Position numbers and translations under genes: made by a program. From Parvularculaceae bacterium (GTDB taxonomy: Bacteria; Pseudomonadota; Alphaproteobacteria; Caulobacterales; Parvularculaceae): DNA of 45,201 nt. The stretch covers positions 1 through 45,201 of the forward strand of contig JAJFFW010000003.1 in NCBI GenBank assembly GCA_021776435.1, in the 5' to 3' direction. The notes below the pieces were generated by a model that was not told the DNA's origin, searched no databases, and saw nothing but the letters and a program-made list of their open reading frames with translations. Shown piece after piece: positions 1 through 11,206 of the stretch (the stretch's first letter is position 1; each line of letters opens with the position of its first letter).

Positions 1-112
1 TGTTAGATCCGGGATCCAGAATCGCTTGCTCCGTGCACGCCGCTCTGGATCCCGGATAGCTCAATTCGCCAACCAAATCAAAGATTTGGGGCAAATTGGC
101 TTCCGGGATGAC
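1..112. repeat. 112-bp palindromic repeat, copy A
   Basis: Contains facing GGGATCCAG / CTGGATCCC arms and ends in CCGGGATGAC. A second copy of the same 112-bp length lies at 32784-32895; comparing by eye I count about 15 differences. It contains no reading frame of its own. Its left end is at the window edge, so it could extend further, as the second copy does. Confidence 0.85.
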
Positions 113-160
113 ATTTCTTGATGCTTTGAATCTCAACAGACACTGGAGCAAAAAGCCGTA

Positions 161-228
161 ATTTAAAGGGGGTGCGCCGGGTAACGCGAAAACCGTGAAC
201 CGGTTCTCGCTCGGCGCCCTAAACCCTG
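161..228. repeat. TTTAAAGGGG...CTCGGCGC repeat, copy 1
   Basis: This segment runs from TTTAAAGGGGG through GCGCCG, GTAACGCG and AAACCG to CTCGGCGCCCTAAA. It matches 38973-39036 over its whole length with scattered changes. It contains a short inverted repeat (AACCG-TGAA-CGGTT). Both copies lie directly downstream of the stop codon of a minus-strand gene, so a 3'-end hairpin role is possible. Confidence 0.6.
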
Positions 229-232
229 CGCT

Positions 233-904
233 CTATGACAAAAGTGCGTATTCCCCGCCGCGCTCAAGGGCGCGGGCATAGGCCGGGCGGGCGTGGATGC
301 GCTTGAGGAACGCCATCAGCTTCGGTCGGCTGTTATCGAGCCCGCCGCGCGAGGCCGCCGCTTCCAGCGGGAAGCTCATGATCACGTCGGCGGCGGTGAA
401 TTCAGCACCCGCGAACCACTCCGTTTTTTCAAGCGTCGCTTCCATAAAATCGAGATGCGCCTTTATCTGCGGATCAACAAATGAAGTGAGCACCTTTTTT
501 GTGATTGCCTTTGCAATCGGTTTTGCAAAAAACGGCATTGGCCCTTCAGCAATTCGTGTAAAGATAAGTTTTAACAGAAGAGGCGGCATCGCTGACCCTT
601 CGGCGTAGTGGAGCCAGTAGGTATATTGCAGTCTATCAGGTGTTTGTTGTGACGGACGCAGCCTCCCCTCGCCGTGAACGTCAACCAAATATTCCACAAT
701 AGCGCCGGTCTCTGCGAGAATAACGCCGTTGTCATCAATCACAGGTGACTTGCCGAGGGGGTGAATCTTACGAAGCGCCGCAGGCGCCAGCATGGTTTCT
801 GCATCTCTTTCATAGCGCTTGACCTCATAATCAAGACCCAACTCTTCAAGAAGCCAGAGAACACGCTGCGAGCGGGAATTATTCAAATGATGGACAATGA
901 TCAT
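233..904 (-). CDS. Glutathione S-transferase family protein
   Basis: The 223-residue protein has a thioredoxin-like N-terminal half with the cis-Pro loop HPLGKSPVI (about residues 48-56) and the glutathione-contacting ETGAIVEYL (65-73). An all-helical C-terminal half follows, with the TAADVIMSFPLE helix typical of the family. It probably acts in the cytosol on glutathione conjugates or peroxides; the substrate cannot be told from the sequence. I chose the ATG at 904 because AGGAG lies 9 bases upstream and family members begin at this point. The same frame is open up to 1012, but that extension has no family resemblance. The gene stands alone between repeat clusters, so its neighbours give no clue to its job. 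Confidence 0.9.
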   Translation of the reverse strand: MIIVHHLNNSRSQRVLWLLEELGLDYEVKRYERDAETMLAPAALRKIHPLGKSPVIDDNGVILAETGAIVEYLVDVHGEGRLRPSQQTPDRLQYTYWLHYAEGSAMPPLLLKLIFTRIAEGPMPFFAKPIAKAITKKVLTSFVDPQIKAHLDFMEATLEKTEWFAGAEFTAADVIMSFPLEAAASRGGLDNSRPKLMAFLKRIHARPAYARALERGGEYALLS

Positions 905-964
905 TGTTGGGACTCCTGCGCCCTTAATGGGCATGAAGGGAACCAGGTTTATCGCCTGATGGTC

Positions 965-1132
965 TAGCAGGCTATTGAAAAACCCCATTGTGTGGCCCAT
1001 CCTTCGAGGCACGGACTTCGTCCGTGCGCCTCAGGATGAGGAAATTCAATGGGTTACCTCATCCTGAGGTGCGAGCGTAGCGAGCCTCGAAGGACGAGGT
1101 AACCCTGAAAAGAGTTTTTCAATAGCCTGCTA
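965..1132. repeat. Composite 168-bp element with 19-bp perfect terminal inverted repeats
   Basis: The outer arms TAGCAGGCTATTGAAAAAC (965-983) and GTTTTTCAATAGCCTGCTA (1114-1132) are exact reverse complements. Nested inside is a two-armed CATCCTTCGAGGC / CCTCAGGATGAGG palindrome (997-1099). No reading frame and no obvious target-site duplication are seen. The structure resembles a MITE or a mosaic intergenic element. Confidence 0.85.
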
Positions 1133-1187
1133 GCGCCATTCCGGTTTCAACTGAATCAGGAATAGCGCTAGGTCACAACCCATGAAC

Positions 1188-1283
1188 CGTCATCCCGGAT
1201 CTAACAACCATTGGCCGAATGCCTGCGGAATTCGGACGGTTGTAACAGCCTGCCCCGGACTTGATCCGGGGTCCGGGATGACA
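1188..1283. repeat. GTCATCCCGG...CCGGGATGAC palindromic repeat
   Basis: Begins GTCATCCCGGATCTAACA and ends GGTCCGGGATGAC, so its ends are inverted repeats of each other. An internal pair, CCGAATGC-CTGCGGAATTCGG, and a CCCCGGACTTGATCCGGGG hairpin lie inside. It shares its ends with the element at 32732-32896. Together with 965-1132 it fills most of the 905-1350 intergenic region. Confidence 0.75.
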
Positions 1284-1350
1284 CGAGTTCCGGGTTTATG
1301 AGTCGATGACCGAACCTAACCATTCGCCCAAACCAGAGATAGCATCAAGG

Positions 1351-1860
1351 TCAACACGCAGCTCTGATATGATCGCGAAGCGGCGTGAATGAGTCGGTCA
1401 GTTCGGCATAGATGGCGCGCTTAAATGGAACGATGAGGTGAGTCGCCTCTTCCAATTCGACCCATCGCCATTCATCGAACTCCTGCTTGTGGTGGGCGTT
1501 CAGGTTAATTTCGTTTTCCTCGCCTTCAAAGATCATCGCCGCCCATTTTTGCCGCTGACCTTTCCAATCGCGCTTCTTCTCTTCTGTGGGAAAGTCATAG
1601 GCCATCCACCCGGGTGTAATGACAAGCAGCCGAGCGGTGGTGACACCGGTCTCTTCAGCAAGTTCTCGGAAAGCGGCTGACGCCACATTTTCACCAGCAT
1701 CAATGCCCCCTTGCGGCATCTGCCATCGATGCCCGCCAGGATCGTCGCCAAAGGTTGCGATCTTACCAATACGCCGTCCGACCCAGACCTGGCCGTTCCG
1801 ATTAAACAGGGCGACGCCAACATTGGGGCGGTACCGTTTAAGGCGTTTATCCGAAAGCAT
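1351..1860 (-). CDS. rppH: RNA pyrophosphohydrolase (Nudix), RppH
   Basis: RppH removes pyrophosphate from the 5' end of transcripts and so starts RNase E-dependent mRNA decay. The 169-residue protein opens with the family's KRYRPNVGVALFN and carries a complete Nudix box at about residues 51-73 (GGIDAGE...RELAEETGV), with the acidic metal ligands in place. WQMPQGG just before the box and the WRW...E segment near the C-terminus are also typical of RppH rather than of other Nudix enzymes. The ATG at 1860 is preceded by a weak AGAG. It is the last gene of the minus-strand run that includes ctpA and the YibQ-like gene, an order common in alphaproteobacteria. Confidence 0.93.
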   Translation of the reverse strand: MLSDKRLKRYRPNVGVALFNRNGQVWVGRRIGKIATFGDDPGGHRWQMPQGGIDAGENVASAAFRELAEETGVTTARLLVITPGWMAYDFPTEEKKRDWKGQRQKWAAMIFEGEENEINLNAHHKQEFDEWRWVELEEATHLIVPFKRAIYAELTDSFTPLRDHIRAAC

Positions 1861-1902
1861 GAATCAACTCTAGCGAACTAAAACGAACGGTCCACACTTC
1901 TT

Positions 1903-3195
1903 CTAGCGAGCCCGCGTGCGGATACGCAAAACAGCCGACGCCGGCGCCAGCGCCAGACCGCGGGCTTCCATAGTGCTGGCCCAGCGGTCAACCTCATCGA
2001 TATTCGCAGCATAGGCATACGTCTTACCGAGAGCGTCGCCATCTCGACGCGCAATGCGTTCGAGCGCTTCCAGGTCTTCGAGAAGCATGGTGCGGGAATC
2101 GGTTTCGCCGACGGGTGCAATGACGCGATTTACCGAGACCCCTATTCCGCCAGTCTCTTGAAAAGCGCTACGTATTGCGCCCGTATCATCGATATAAGCG
2201 AGGCCGGTCTCCCGCAGGCGGGCAAGAATAGGCGCCATCGCTTCAGCATCTGCCGAAAACTTCCCACCCTGATAATTCGTCACGGCAAAATAACCGCTGA
2301 ACCGTGACAACACCCAGTCGAGGCGTTGAAGGTTTTGATCGCTTGGACGCCCGGACATTAGGGCTGCGGAACCTAAGGCAGAAGAGTCCGTTCCATATCC
2401 TTCCATCGGCAGCTCAACAATGATTTCATGTCCGCTAAGGCGCGCTTTGTCAGTCCAGACTTTGAGGTTTTGAGCATAAGGAGCAAAGGCGAGCGTCACT
2501 TCGGGGGGCAAGTTATCAATGGCGCGTTGAGTGAGAGCTTCGTTTAGACCCAGACCGCCAACGATGATGGCAACTTTCGGACGCCGCTCCGATAAATCAA
2601 AAGGCCGCGCATAGCTCTCCACTGAAGCCCGCCCTCCAGGGCCAATCCGGGGAATGTCTCCGTATTGAGTTTTTTGCAACAACGTGAGGTCAGGCCCCGC
2701 AATCGGCGTCACACTATGGGCCGGTTTTAAGGGCGCCTCAGATAAAGCGCTCGTTTTCAGATCGTCGATATTCTTGCCATCGACTGTGATAATCAGCTCA
2801 CCCTCTGGCGCCTCTTCCAAGTCTATAAGATCTCGTTTCTCGAGGACCAACTGTTCATCAGGCGGCGCAAAAACATCTACGAAGTCCTCTCCCGGAACAT
2901 CCCCGTCCGTCGAGAACTGATCGTCACGTAACACCAGACCGCTCGCCAACCGGACGCCGATCACCTCATCCATGCCTGTTTGCGAAGCGTCTTCTCCATG
3001 GATGACGCCCTCAGACGGAGAGGCCATACGTTCCGCTTGACCCGAAATCGGCAGTGCAATGCGTACGGGCCAGTGGTCTCCAACAAAAAAGACCAGCCCC
3101 GCAAAAACCGCCACCGCCGAAGTAAAAGCAAGCCACGCCCAAGTCAGGCGACTTAGAACAGGGCGACGAAAACGGCGACGTCTAGATAATGCCAT
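1903..3195 (-). CDS. Divergent polysaccharide deacetylase family protein (YibQ-like)
   Basis: The protein has about 430 residues. A basic arginine-rich stretch is followed by a single membrane segment (about residues 16-36), a variable acidic linker of about 150 residues, and then the PF04748-type domain beginning at RPKVAIIVGGLGLNEA. The segment GHEIIVELPMEGYG is characteristic. The family has a (beta/alpha) barrel related to NodB deacetylases, but its enzymatic activity is not established. It is probably anchored in the inner membrane facing the periplasm. It lies between ctpA and rppH, a placement that recurs with envC and ctpA and suggests a cell-wall role. I took the ATG at 3195; the frame is open to 3246 and neither start has a strong Shine-Dalgarno sequence. 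Confidence 0.85.
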   Translation of the reverse strand: MALSRRRRFRRPVLSRLTWAWLAFTSAVAVFAGLVFFVGDHWPVRIALPISGQAERMASPSEGVIHGEDASQTGMDEVIGVRLASGLVLRDDQFSTDGDVPGEDFVDVFAPPDEQLVLEKRDLIDLEEAPEGELIITVDGKNIDDLKTSALSEAPLKPAHSVTPIAGPDLTLLQKTQYGDIPRIGPGGRASVESYARPFDLSERRPKVAIIVGGLGLNEALTQRAIDNLPPEVTLAFAPYAQNLKVWTDKARLSGHEIIVELPMEGYGTDSSALGSAALMSGRPSDQNLQRLDWVLSRFSGYFAVTNYQGGKFSADAEAMAPILARLRETGLAYIDDTGAIRSAFQETGGIGVSVNRVIAPVGETDSRTMLLEDLEALERIARRDGDALGKTYAYAANIDEVDRWASTMEARGLALAPASAVLRIRTRAR

Positions 3196-3350
3196 GACAT
3201 TTTCAAACCAGTGGATTTGCCGGCAAAAAGAGAGTCTGCCCGGCATATACTGGCAAAGAGAATAAAAAGGATGTGGTTAACGGAATGAAAACATCACCCG
3301 CCGAAAAGTCGGGTGGCGCCTAATAAAACCAGGAAATCTCCTGCCCTTAT

Positions 3351-4757
3351 TTAATTATTTGAGGCCCCGGCGTCGGCAAGCGCCTGACGATAGGCTGTCG
3401 CATCTGCAAGCAACTCAAGCGCCCTTGTTAGCTGACAGTCTTCCTCTTCAGGGCACAAAACGGGCTCGACCTCTGGCGTGACCGCTTCAGCTCCTTCCAC
3501 AGGGAGTTCTTCAGCCGCTTTTTCAGCCGCAAGAGCGCCAGGCAGATCTTTTTCACTCGGCCGATCCACCACCTCTTTCTGGCCGGGGAAAAGCACCGGC
3601 ATCAAGATGTCTGGTTCGATGCCAAGGGACTGAATGGAACGACCCGCGGGCGTGTAATACCGCGCCGTCGTCAGACGCAAAGCACCCTGTAAACCATTCT
3701 CAAGAGGAATAACGGTCTGAACGCTGCCCTTGCCAAAACTTTTGGTGCCCAAAAGAAGGGCGCGATTGCGGTCTTGTAAAGCGCCCGCGACAATTTCAGA
3801 AGCTGACGCAGTTCCACCATTGATCAGCACAATGATCGGTCGGCCATTAACCATATCGCCAGGCGTACCCATTTCGCGTAAAGTATCTTTCGGTCGACGC
3901 CCGCGCGTTGAAACGATCTCACCGCCATCGAGAAATGCGTCAGACACCGCCACCGATTGATCAAGAAGCCCGCCAGGGTTAGATCTCAGGTCAAGCACAT
4001 ACCCTTTCGGCCCACCAGGAATTTCTTTTGCAAGCGACTTTATCGCCTTACGCAAGCCGTCAGCCGCTTGCTCTGAAAACGTTCGAATACGGACGTAACC
4101 GAAATCACCTTCGACGCGAGAGATTACGGCTTGCACTTTTATAATGTCCCTCACAAGCGTAACATCGAATGGGTCTTGGTCGCGATTACGCAGGACCGAG
4201 ATATCAACTTTCGTGCCGCGCTCACCTTTGAGATTAGAAATCGCTTCATCGATTGACATTCCAAGCACCTGAGCGCCGTCGATTTCAACGATCAGGTCCA
4301 TGGACTGCAGACCAGCCCGTTCGGCCGGGGTGTCATCCATTGGCGAAACAATTTTCACATAGCCTTTGTCAGGACCTTCGTTATCCATGGTGACTTCGAT
4401 GCCGAGCCCTGCGAAAGAGCCGCGTGTCTGCTCCTGCATGGTCTGGAAATCTTCCGCCGTCATATAGCTCGAATGAGGGTCGAGCGTGGACATCATGCCG
4501 TCAACGGCGCCTTTGATGAGCTCCACATTATCAGGCGTACTGACGTAGTTTTCGTTCACCTGCTCAAAAATTTCGCCGAAAAGGTCGAGTTGGCGAAACG
4601 TGTCGGCGGTAATTGACGGACGCGCAAAACCGGCGCTGATAAAGGCGCCGAACGCGAGCGCGATGATGGCTGTGACTGCCGTGGAGCCAAACGAAAATGT
4701 ACGGTGTTTCACTGCATTCCGGTGTTGGCGAGACAGGTTCTTTTTAAGCTTTGTCAT
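3351..4757 (-). CDS. ctpA: Carboxyl-terminal processing protease (S41 family), CtpA
   Basis: This periplasmic serine protease trims C-termini of envelope proteins. The 468-residue product has an uncleaved signal or membrane segment at about 24-45, and a PDZ domain (GYVKIVSPMDDTPAERAGL, with DLIVEIDG following). The S41 catalytic core has GGTASASEIVAGALQDR (nucleophile Ser near residue 318) and GTKSFGKGSVQ with the general-base Lys. An acidic tail with two cysteines close together (CPEEEDC) follows the protease fold. I chose the ATG at 4757 because GAGG sits 8 bases upstream. A TTG 13 codons earlier would overlap the preceding envC-like gene. The spacing suggests co-transcription with that gene. 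Confidence 0.93.
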   Translation of the reverse strand: MTKLKKNLSRQHRNAVKHRTFSFGSTAVTAIIALAFGAFISAGFARPSITADTFRQLDLFGEIFEQVNENYVSTPDNVELIKGAVDGMMSTLDPHSSYMTAEDFQTMQEQTRGSFAGLGIEVTMDNEGPDKGYVKIVSPMDDTPAERAGLQSMDLIVEIDGAQVLGMSIDEAISNLKGERGTKVDISVLRNRDQDPFDVTLVRDIIKVQAVISRVEGDFGYVRIRTFSEQAADGLRKAIKSLAKEIPGGPKGYVLDLRSNPGGLLDQSVAVSDAFLDGGEIVSTRGRRPKDTLREMGTPGDMVNGRPIIVLINGGTASASEIVAGALQDRNRALLLGTKSFGKGSVQTVIPLENGLQGALRLTTARYYTPAGRSIQSLGIEPDILMPVLFPGQKEVVDRPSEKDLPGALAAEKAAEELPVEGAEAVTPEVEPVLCPEEEDCQLTRALELLADATAYRQALADAGASNN

Positions 4758-4776
4758 TCGGGACGCCTCATACGGC

Positions 4777-6015
4777 CTAAAAGGCCATTTCCTCAATACT
4801 TTTACGTGAGAGCCATAACGCAGGGTTAACAGGCTCTCCCTCTTTACGGATCTCTAAATCCAATTCCGCGACGCCCTTACCCATGGCGGCGATCGGTTGA
4901 CCCGCCGCCACGTGCTGGTCTTCCTCGACCATAAAAGCGCCGACGCCCATAAAGAGTACATGGTAGCCGCCGCCCACGTCCAGAACAATGAGGTTGCCAA
5001 TTGGGAGCCAAGACTGAGCAAATGCGACACGCGCCTCAAAAGGAGCGGTCACAATTGCCTGATCTCTAACCGAAAACCGCATTCCCTCATAATTTCCGCC
5101 TTCAGGCCTGGGCTGGCCAAAGCGCCCAACGATCCGACCGACAACCGGTGGTCGCAAAGCGCCGCGTGCGGTTAGAAAGGTCTTTGACGGTTTGAATGGC
5201 GCCGGATTGGTATCTGGCGCAATCGTTCGTGGTCTCGGATCGACTTCTGCAAGCAGCGTGTCGGGTATGCGACGCTGCGGTTTCAACCGAGGAGTCACTG
5301 TGTAGGCAAGCTTTTCAAGGCGGCGGATAACTTCTTTCAATGACGTCGCTTTCGCCGCGAGCGATGCTGTTTCGCGCTGAGCCGCAGCCGCCAGTCTTGC
5401 TGCAACATCACGCTTTTGTTCGTTTTGAACCAGCAGGTCGGAAAGGATATCGCGCCGGGAGGTCAGTTCAGCATTGGTCTTTTCATGAGCCTGGCGTTCA
5501 GCGGCCAATTTGGTGCGCGCAACCTCCAGCGCCTCGAGGGCGTCGCGCAGCTTGGCGGCTTTGGCCTCCAAAGCCGGAGCGGCGTCAGCCAAGAGCATTG
5601 CCGCGCGGGCGGCGCGGTTCGCATCACCAGGCGAGACAAGAAGAGCTGGCGGACGGGATAGCTCAAAAGATTGAAGGGCGGCGAGGACCTCAGATACATT
5701 CTCAGATTCAGCCTTTAAAGCTGTTTCCGCTTTACTCTCTTCCGCTTCGAGAGTCTCAATCTCGGTCTCGATGCCTGCCAGACGTCGCTCCGCGTCTTGA
5801 AGAGAATTTGCGGTCTCAATGAGCTGGTAGCGAATCCCCGCAACTTCTTTCTCGCGCGCTTCCGCCTCCCCTTTCCATTGCTCTTCTTCCGCAACCCGAT
5901 CCTTTAGACGTTGCTCAATCGCCGCGAGATCTTCAGCGCCCGGCGGAGTCTGTGCAATCGACGGATGAACCACCAACGTGACCGTCACAAAAAAGATGGA
6001 GAACGCGCGAATCAT
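4777..6015 (-). CDS. EnvC-like murein hydrolase activator (degenerate LytM/M23 domain)
   Basis: The protein has about 412 residues: a signal peptide (MIRAFSIFFVTVTLVVHPSI, cleaved near AQT), a long coiled coil (about 25-250), a linker, and a C-terminal LytM-type domain. The zinc ligands of active M23 peptidases are missing: the first His motif reads GMRFSVRD and the HxH position reads ELDLEIR. Such catalytically dead LytM proteins act by activating amidases, as EnvC does for AmiA/B in Escherichia coli. The ATG at 6015 overlaps the rlmH stop as ATGA, which points to translational coupling. The frame is open to 6102, but only the chosen start puts the signal peptide at the N-terminus. Confidence 0.88.
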   Translation of the reverse strand: MIRAFSIFFVTVTLVVHPSIAQTPPGAEDLAAIEQRLKDRVAEEEQWKGEAEAREKEVAGIRYQLIETANSLQDAERRLAGIETEIETLEAEESKAETALKAESENVSEVLAALQSFELSRPPALLVSPGDANRAARAAMLLADAAPALEAKAAKLRDALEALEVARTKLAAERQAHEKTNAELTSRRDILSDLLVQNEQKRDVAARLAAAAQRETASLAAKATSLKEVIRRLEKLAYTVTPRLKPQRRIPDTLLAEVDPRPRTIAPDTNPAPFKPSKTFLTARGALRPPVVGRIVGRFGQPRPEGGNYEGMRFSVRDQAIVTAPFEARVAFAQSWLPIGNLIVLDVGGGYHVLFMGVGAFMVEEDQHVAAGQPIAAMGKGVAELDLEIRKEGEPVNPALWLSRKSIEEMAF

Positions 6016-6494
6016 CCTCGATGATAGGGGTGACCGGAAAGAATTGTCATCGCACGGTAAAGTTGTTCGCATAACATCGTTCTGACAAACATATGGGGCC
6101 ATGTCGCCCTACCAAACGCCAATCGGGTTTGAGCAGCATTGGTAACTACCGGGCCATGCCCATCAGCCCCACCGATAAAAAACCCCACAGATGGAACACC
6201 CTCGTCGCGCCATTTAGCGAGGCGATCTGCGAAAGCAGAGCTGGATAGCGAGTCGCCCTGTTCGTCCAATGCCGCCAGATGGGCCCCGCTAGACACGCAC
6301 CCCATCAACATCTCCGCCTCGCGCAATTTCCGTATTGGCGTCTCTAGCCCGCGCGGCGCCTCGACTTCGCGGATTTCGAAGCTCGAGAAGCCAAGATTGC
6401 GTCCACTTGCACGGATACGCGCGGAATAGTCCTCAACAAGAAGCGCTTCCGGCGCATTTTTAAGTCGCCCGACAGCGGCAATAACGAGGCGCAT
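6012..6494 (-). CDS. rlmH: 23S rRNA (pseudouridine-1915-N3)-methyltransferase RlmH
   Basis: RlmH methylates pseudouridine 1915 in helix 69 of 23S rRNA, using S-adenosylmethionine on the assembled 70S ribosome. The 160-residue length is normal for this SPOUT methyltransferase. Visible hallmarks are the N-terminal MRLVIAAVGRLK, the knotted SAM-binding loop FFIGGADGHG, and the C-terminal LYRAMTILSGHPYHR, where the conserved Tyr-His contacts the substrate. Its stop overlaps the start of the EnvC-like gene. rsfS lies 20 bases upstream, giving a likely rsfS-rlmH-envC-ctpA operon. Confidence 0.95.
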   Translation of the reverse strand: MRLVIAAVGRLKNAPEALLVEDYSARIRASGRNLGFSSFEIREVEAPRGLETPIRKLREAEMLMGCVSSGAHLAALDEQGDSLSSSAFADRLAKWRDEGVPSVGFFIGGADGHGPVVTNAAQTRLAFGRATWPHMFVRTMLCEQLYRAMTILSGHPYHRG

Positions 6495-6514
6495 CAGCCG
6501 CCCCCTTCTCTGTT

Positions 6515-6931
6515 TTAAGCGTCTGCGTTAACCGGCGCCCGAGCCGCTTCAGACCAGATACGTTCGAGATTATAAAACGCGCGGACTTCGGGCTTGAAAA
6601 GGTGAACAATCACATCTTCCGCGTCGATCAGCACCCAGTCACAAGCTGGCAGACCTTCGGCGCGCGTGCGATGGAATCCCGCGGCTTTGAGGCGGCGCAA
6701 AATCTTTTCTGCGACGGCGCTCACATGACGTTGCGAGCGGCCTGTAGCGACGACCATCGCGTCTGCAATGTCGGACTTGCCATCAAGGTCAATCGTTACG
6801 ATTTCCTCGGCCTTATCATCTTCAAGCTCGTTTACTATGATTGAGAGGATTTCGCGGCTGCGCTCCTCGGGCGACAACAGCGCCAACCCTTCTGAAGCGT
6901 CTTCACGCCCGCCATCGGCACTTTCCGCCAT
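6515..6931 (-). CDS. rsfS: Ribosomal silencing factor RsfS
   Basis: RsfS binds uL14 on the 50S subunit and blocks subunit joining when nutrients are short. The DUF143 fold is clear: EEIVTIDLDGKSDIADAMVVATG, then RSQRHVSAVAEKI, ACDWVLIDAEDVIVHLF and the terminal RAFYNLERIW. I prefer the ATG at 6931 (138 residues), because GAGG lies 8 bases upstream and family proteins have about this length. The frame is open to a GTG at 7027 (170 residues), which has no good ribosome site and adds a low-complexity leader. It is followed closely by rlmH. The upstream gap to nadD (about 315 bases from this start) shows nothing beyond the possible leader. Confidence 0.92.
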   Translation of the reverse strand: MAESADGGREDASEGLALLSPEERSREILSIIVNELEDDKAEEIVTIDLDGKSDIADAMVVATGRSQRHVSAVAEKILRRLKAAGFHRTRAEGLPACDWVLIDAEDVIVHLFKPEVRAFYNLERIWSEAARAPVNADA

Positions 6932-7246
6932 CGGCGTTGCCTCAGTAACGAGCGTCAGTGCGGCTTTACTGGGCGCCGCCGAACCAGGGTGTGAATTCAG
7001 TTCTAATCTCCATAACAACGTGGACACGCGCCCACGCGATAAATGTAGTGCGGATCAACGGGTCCGCCAAGCGCGCAAACCTGCCGACTGTTGTATTTCG
7101 GCCTCACGATGAAGACGTTATCGCGAAAAGTTAACCAATCAGCCGATATCCGACGCGAAATGCAGGGGAAAGTCGCAAGGATGATGGGCTGAATGGCGCG
7201 AGCTCTATGAACCAGAGCGAAATGCGTGATTCAAAGACCGCGTTTA

Positions 7247-7855
7247 TTATTGCCTGTCGCGGCGAGCGTTATCAGTTTTTCTTATCTCCGTCGAGGACGA
7301 CGGATTGTTTGTATCCTCAATATAAACCCAGGCGGGGGGAGGTCTTCCAGCAAGCTCTGAAGCGGCCTCAGGCGCAACGCGCGCGCCGGCAAGCGCCGTC
7401 GCCGCCGCTCCCGACAATGCGGCCTGTTCATATTCAGGGCGATTAAAGATCGCCATTGGCGCCATCCCGGCAATTCGGCGCCAATCTTTCCACCGGTGAA
7501 AATCCGCGAAACTATCCGCCCCCATGAGCCAAACAAAGTGCGCCTCTGGATTTATTTCCTTTAGCTGAGAGAGTGTTTCTACGGTGTACTGAATGCCTCG
7601 ACGCTCCTCAAAGTCACTCACGACAATGCTGGCGTTATGAACAAGCGTGCGCGCCTTAAAAAGGCGTTCTTCATAGGGCGCGTATAAGGTTTCGTCCTTT
7701 AGCGGATTACCGGGGGTGACCAGCCACCACACAGCATTCAACTTCAAATGCTCGATCGCCGCGAGTGAAATCTCCAGATGCCCCGCATGGGCAGGGTTAA
7801 ATGATCCGCCGAGCAGACCGATTTTGAGTGTTTGCGATGGTCTTGGAAGGGGCAC
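7247..7855 (-). CDS. nadD: Nicotinate-nucleotide adenylyltransferase NadD
   Basis: NadD adenylates nicotinic acid mononucleotide in NAD synthesis. The 202-residue protein has the nucleotidyltransferase signature GGSFNPAHAGHLEIS (HxGH about residues 24-27), WLVTPGNPLK, the MGADSF loop, and the C-terminal SSTEIR that binds ATP. The start is GTG at 7855 and the Shine-Dalgarno sequence is weak. It sits between obg and rsfS; in many alphaproteobacteria proA or proB also lies here but is absent from this locus. Confidence 0.94.
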   Translation of the reverse strand: MPLPRPSQTLKIGLLGGSFNPAHAGHLEISLAAIEHLKLNAVWWLVTPGNPLKDETLYAPYEERLFKARTLVHNASIVVSDFEERRGIQYTVETLSQLKEINPEAHFVWLMGADSFADFHRWKDWRRIAGMAPMAIFNRPEYEQAALSGAAATALAGARVAPEAASELAGRPPPAWVYIEDTNNPSSSTEIRKTDNARRDRQ

Positions 7856-7936
7856 GAATATGAGCTTCTTGGGATGAGAGGAAGAGATAAGACATAGATA
7901 AACGCTTTCGGCTGAAATTCAATTTTCGGGCCGCAA

Positions 7937-9022
<1,086 letters not shown>

Positions 9023-9060
9023 TTATTCGACGGAATGGTCACGCTCTCTCATCATGTTTA

Positions 9061-9462
9061 TTAGGTAAGCGCGGCCTGTATCTCTTTTAACTGGTTAAGC
9101 TCGCGTTCCGCCATCCGGCGTGTTTCCGCTCCCGTGTCCGCATCCGCGAGGTCTTCCTCACAGTCGCGAATGCGCTGGGCCACCGCCGCAGCGTCTAGTT
9201 CTTCTGCCGGCACCGCTTCTTCGGCAAGCACGGTGAGCCCGGCGGGGGAGATTTCGGCAAAGCCGCCACGCACGAATATGCGTTTTTCTTCGGCGCCGTT
9301 TTTGACGCGGATCATGCCCGGCGCCAGCGTCGTCATCATCGGTGCGTGGTTGGGTAAAACCCCGATCCAGCCTTCCGTTCCCGGAATGTCGATCTGATCG
9401 GCGTCGCCGGAGGCGAGTTCGCGCTCCGGCGAGACGAGATTGAAATGCAGTTTGTCGGGCAT
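9061..9462 (-). CDS. atpC: F1 ATP synthase epsilon subunit
   Basis: This central-stalk subunit couples c-ring rotation to catalysis and can inhibit ATP hydrolysis. The N-terminal beta-sandwich is typical (KLHFNLVSPERELASGDADQIDIPG, GWIGVLPNHAPMMT, FVRGGFAEI), followed by a short helical pair, for 133 residues. I chose the ATG at 9462 (MPDKLHFN). The in-frame ATG at 9489 is created by the end of a palindromic repeat that fills the atpD-atpC gap, and family N-termini start near KLHF. It is the last gene of the atp operon, 156 bases after atpD. Confidence 0.94.
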   Translation of the reverse strand: MPDKLHFNLVSPERELASGDADQIDIPGTEGWIGVLPNHAPMMTTLAPGMIRVKNGAEEKRIFVRGGFAEISPAGLTVLAEEAVPAEELDAAAVAQRIRDCEEDLADADTGAETRRMAERELNQLKEIQAALT

Positions 9463-9485
9463 GATGCCAACGCTTTCCTTTTCGT

Positions 9486-9607
9486 CCATCCTTCGAGGCC
9501 CGGCTGACGCCGGGCGCCTCAGGATGAGGGTAGTTTCATTGCTTCAATCGCACCCCTCATCCTGAGGTGCGACCCTGGATTTAATCCGGGGGAGCCTCGA
9601 AGGATGG
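9486..9607. repeat. CATCCTTCGAGGC palindromic repeat between atpD and atpC
   Basis: The ends CCATCCTTCGAGGC (9486-9499) and GCCTCGAAGGATGG (9594-9607) are perfect 14-bp inverted repeats. Inside are a GCCTCAGGATGAGG / CCTCATCCTGAGG pair and two short variable hairpins (CCCGG-CTGACG-CCGGG; CCTGGATTTAATCCGGG). It fills nearly the whole spacer of the operon and may fold in the mRNA. Confidence 0.9.
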
Positions 9608-9618
9608 CGGCGCGCGCT

Positions 9619-11191
<1,573 letters not shown>

Positions 11192-11206
11192 CGGCTATTC
11201 TGGTCT

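Noticed and set aside
965-1283. CRISPR-like spacing of repeats
   Set aside because: The units differ in size and type, are palindromic, and have no regular spacers or cas genes.
5340-5822. 160-codon plus-strand frame opposite the EnvC-like gene
   Set aside because: Low-complexity Arg/Pro-rich shadow of the coiled-coil region.
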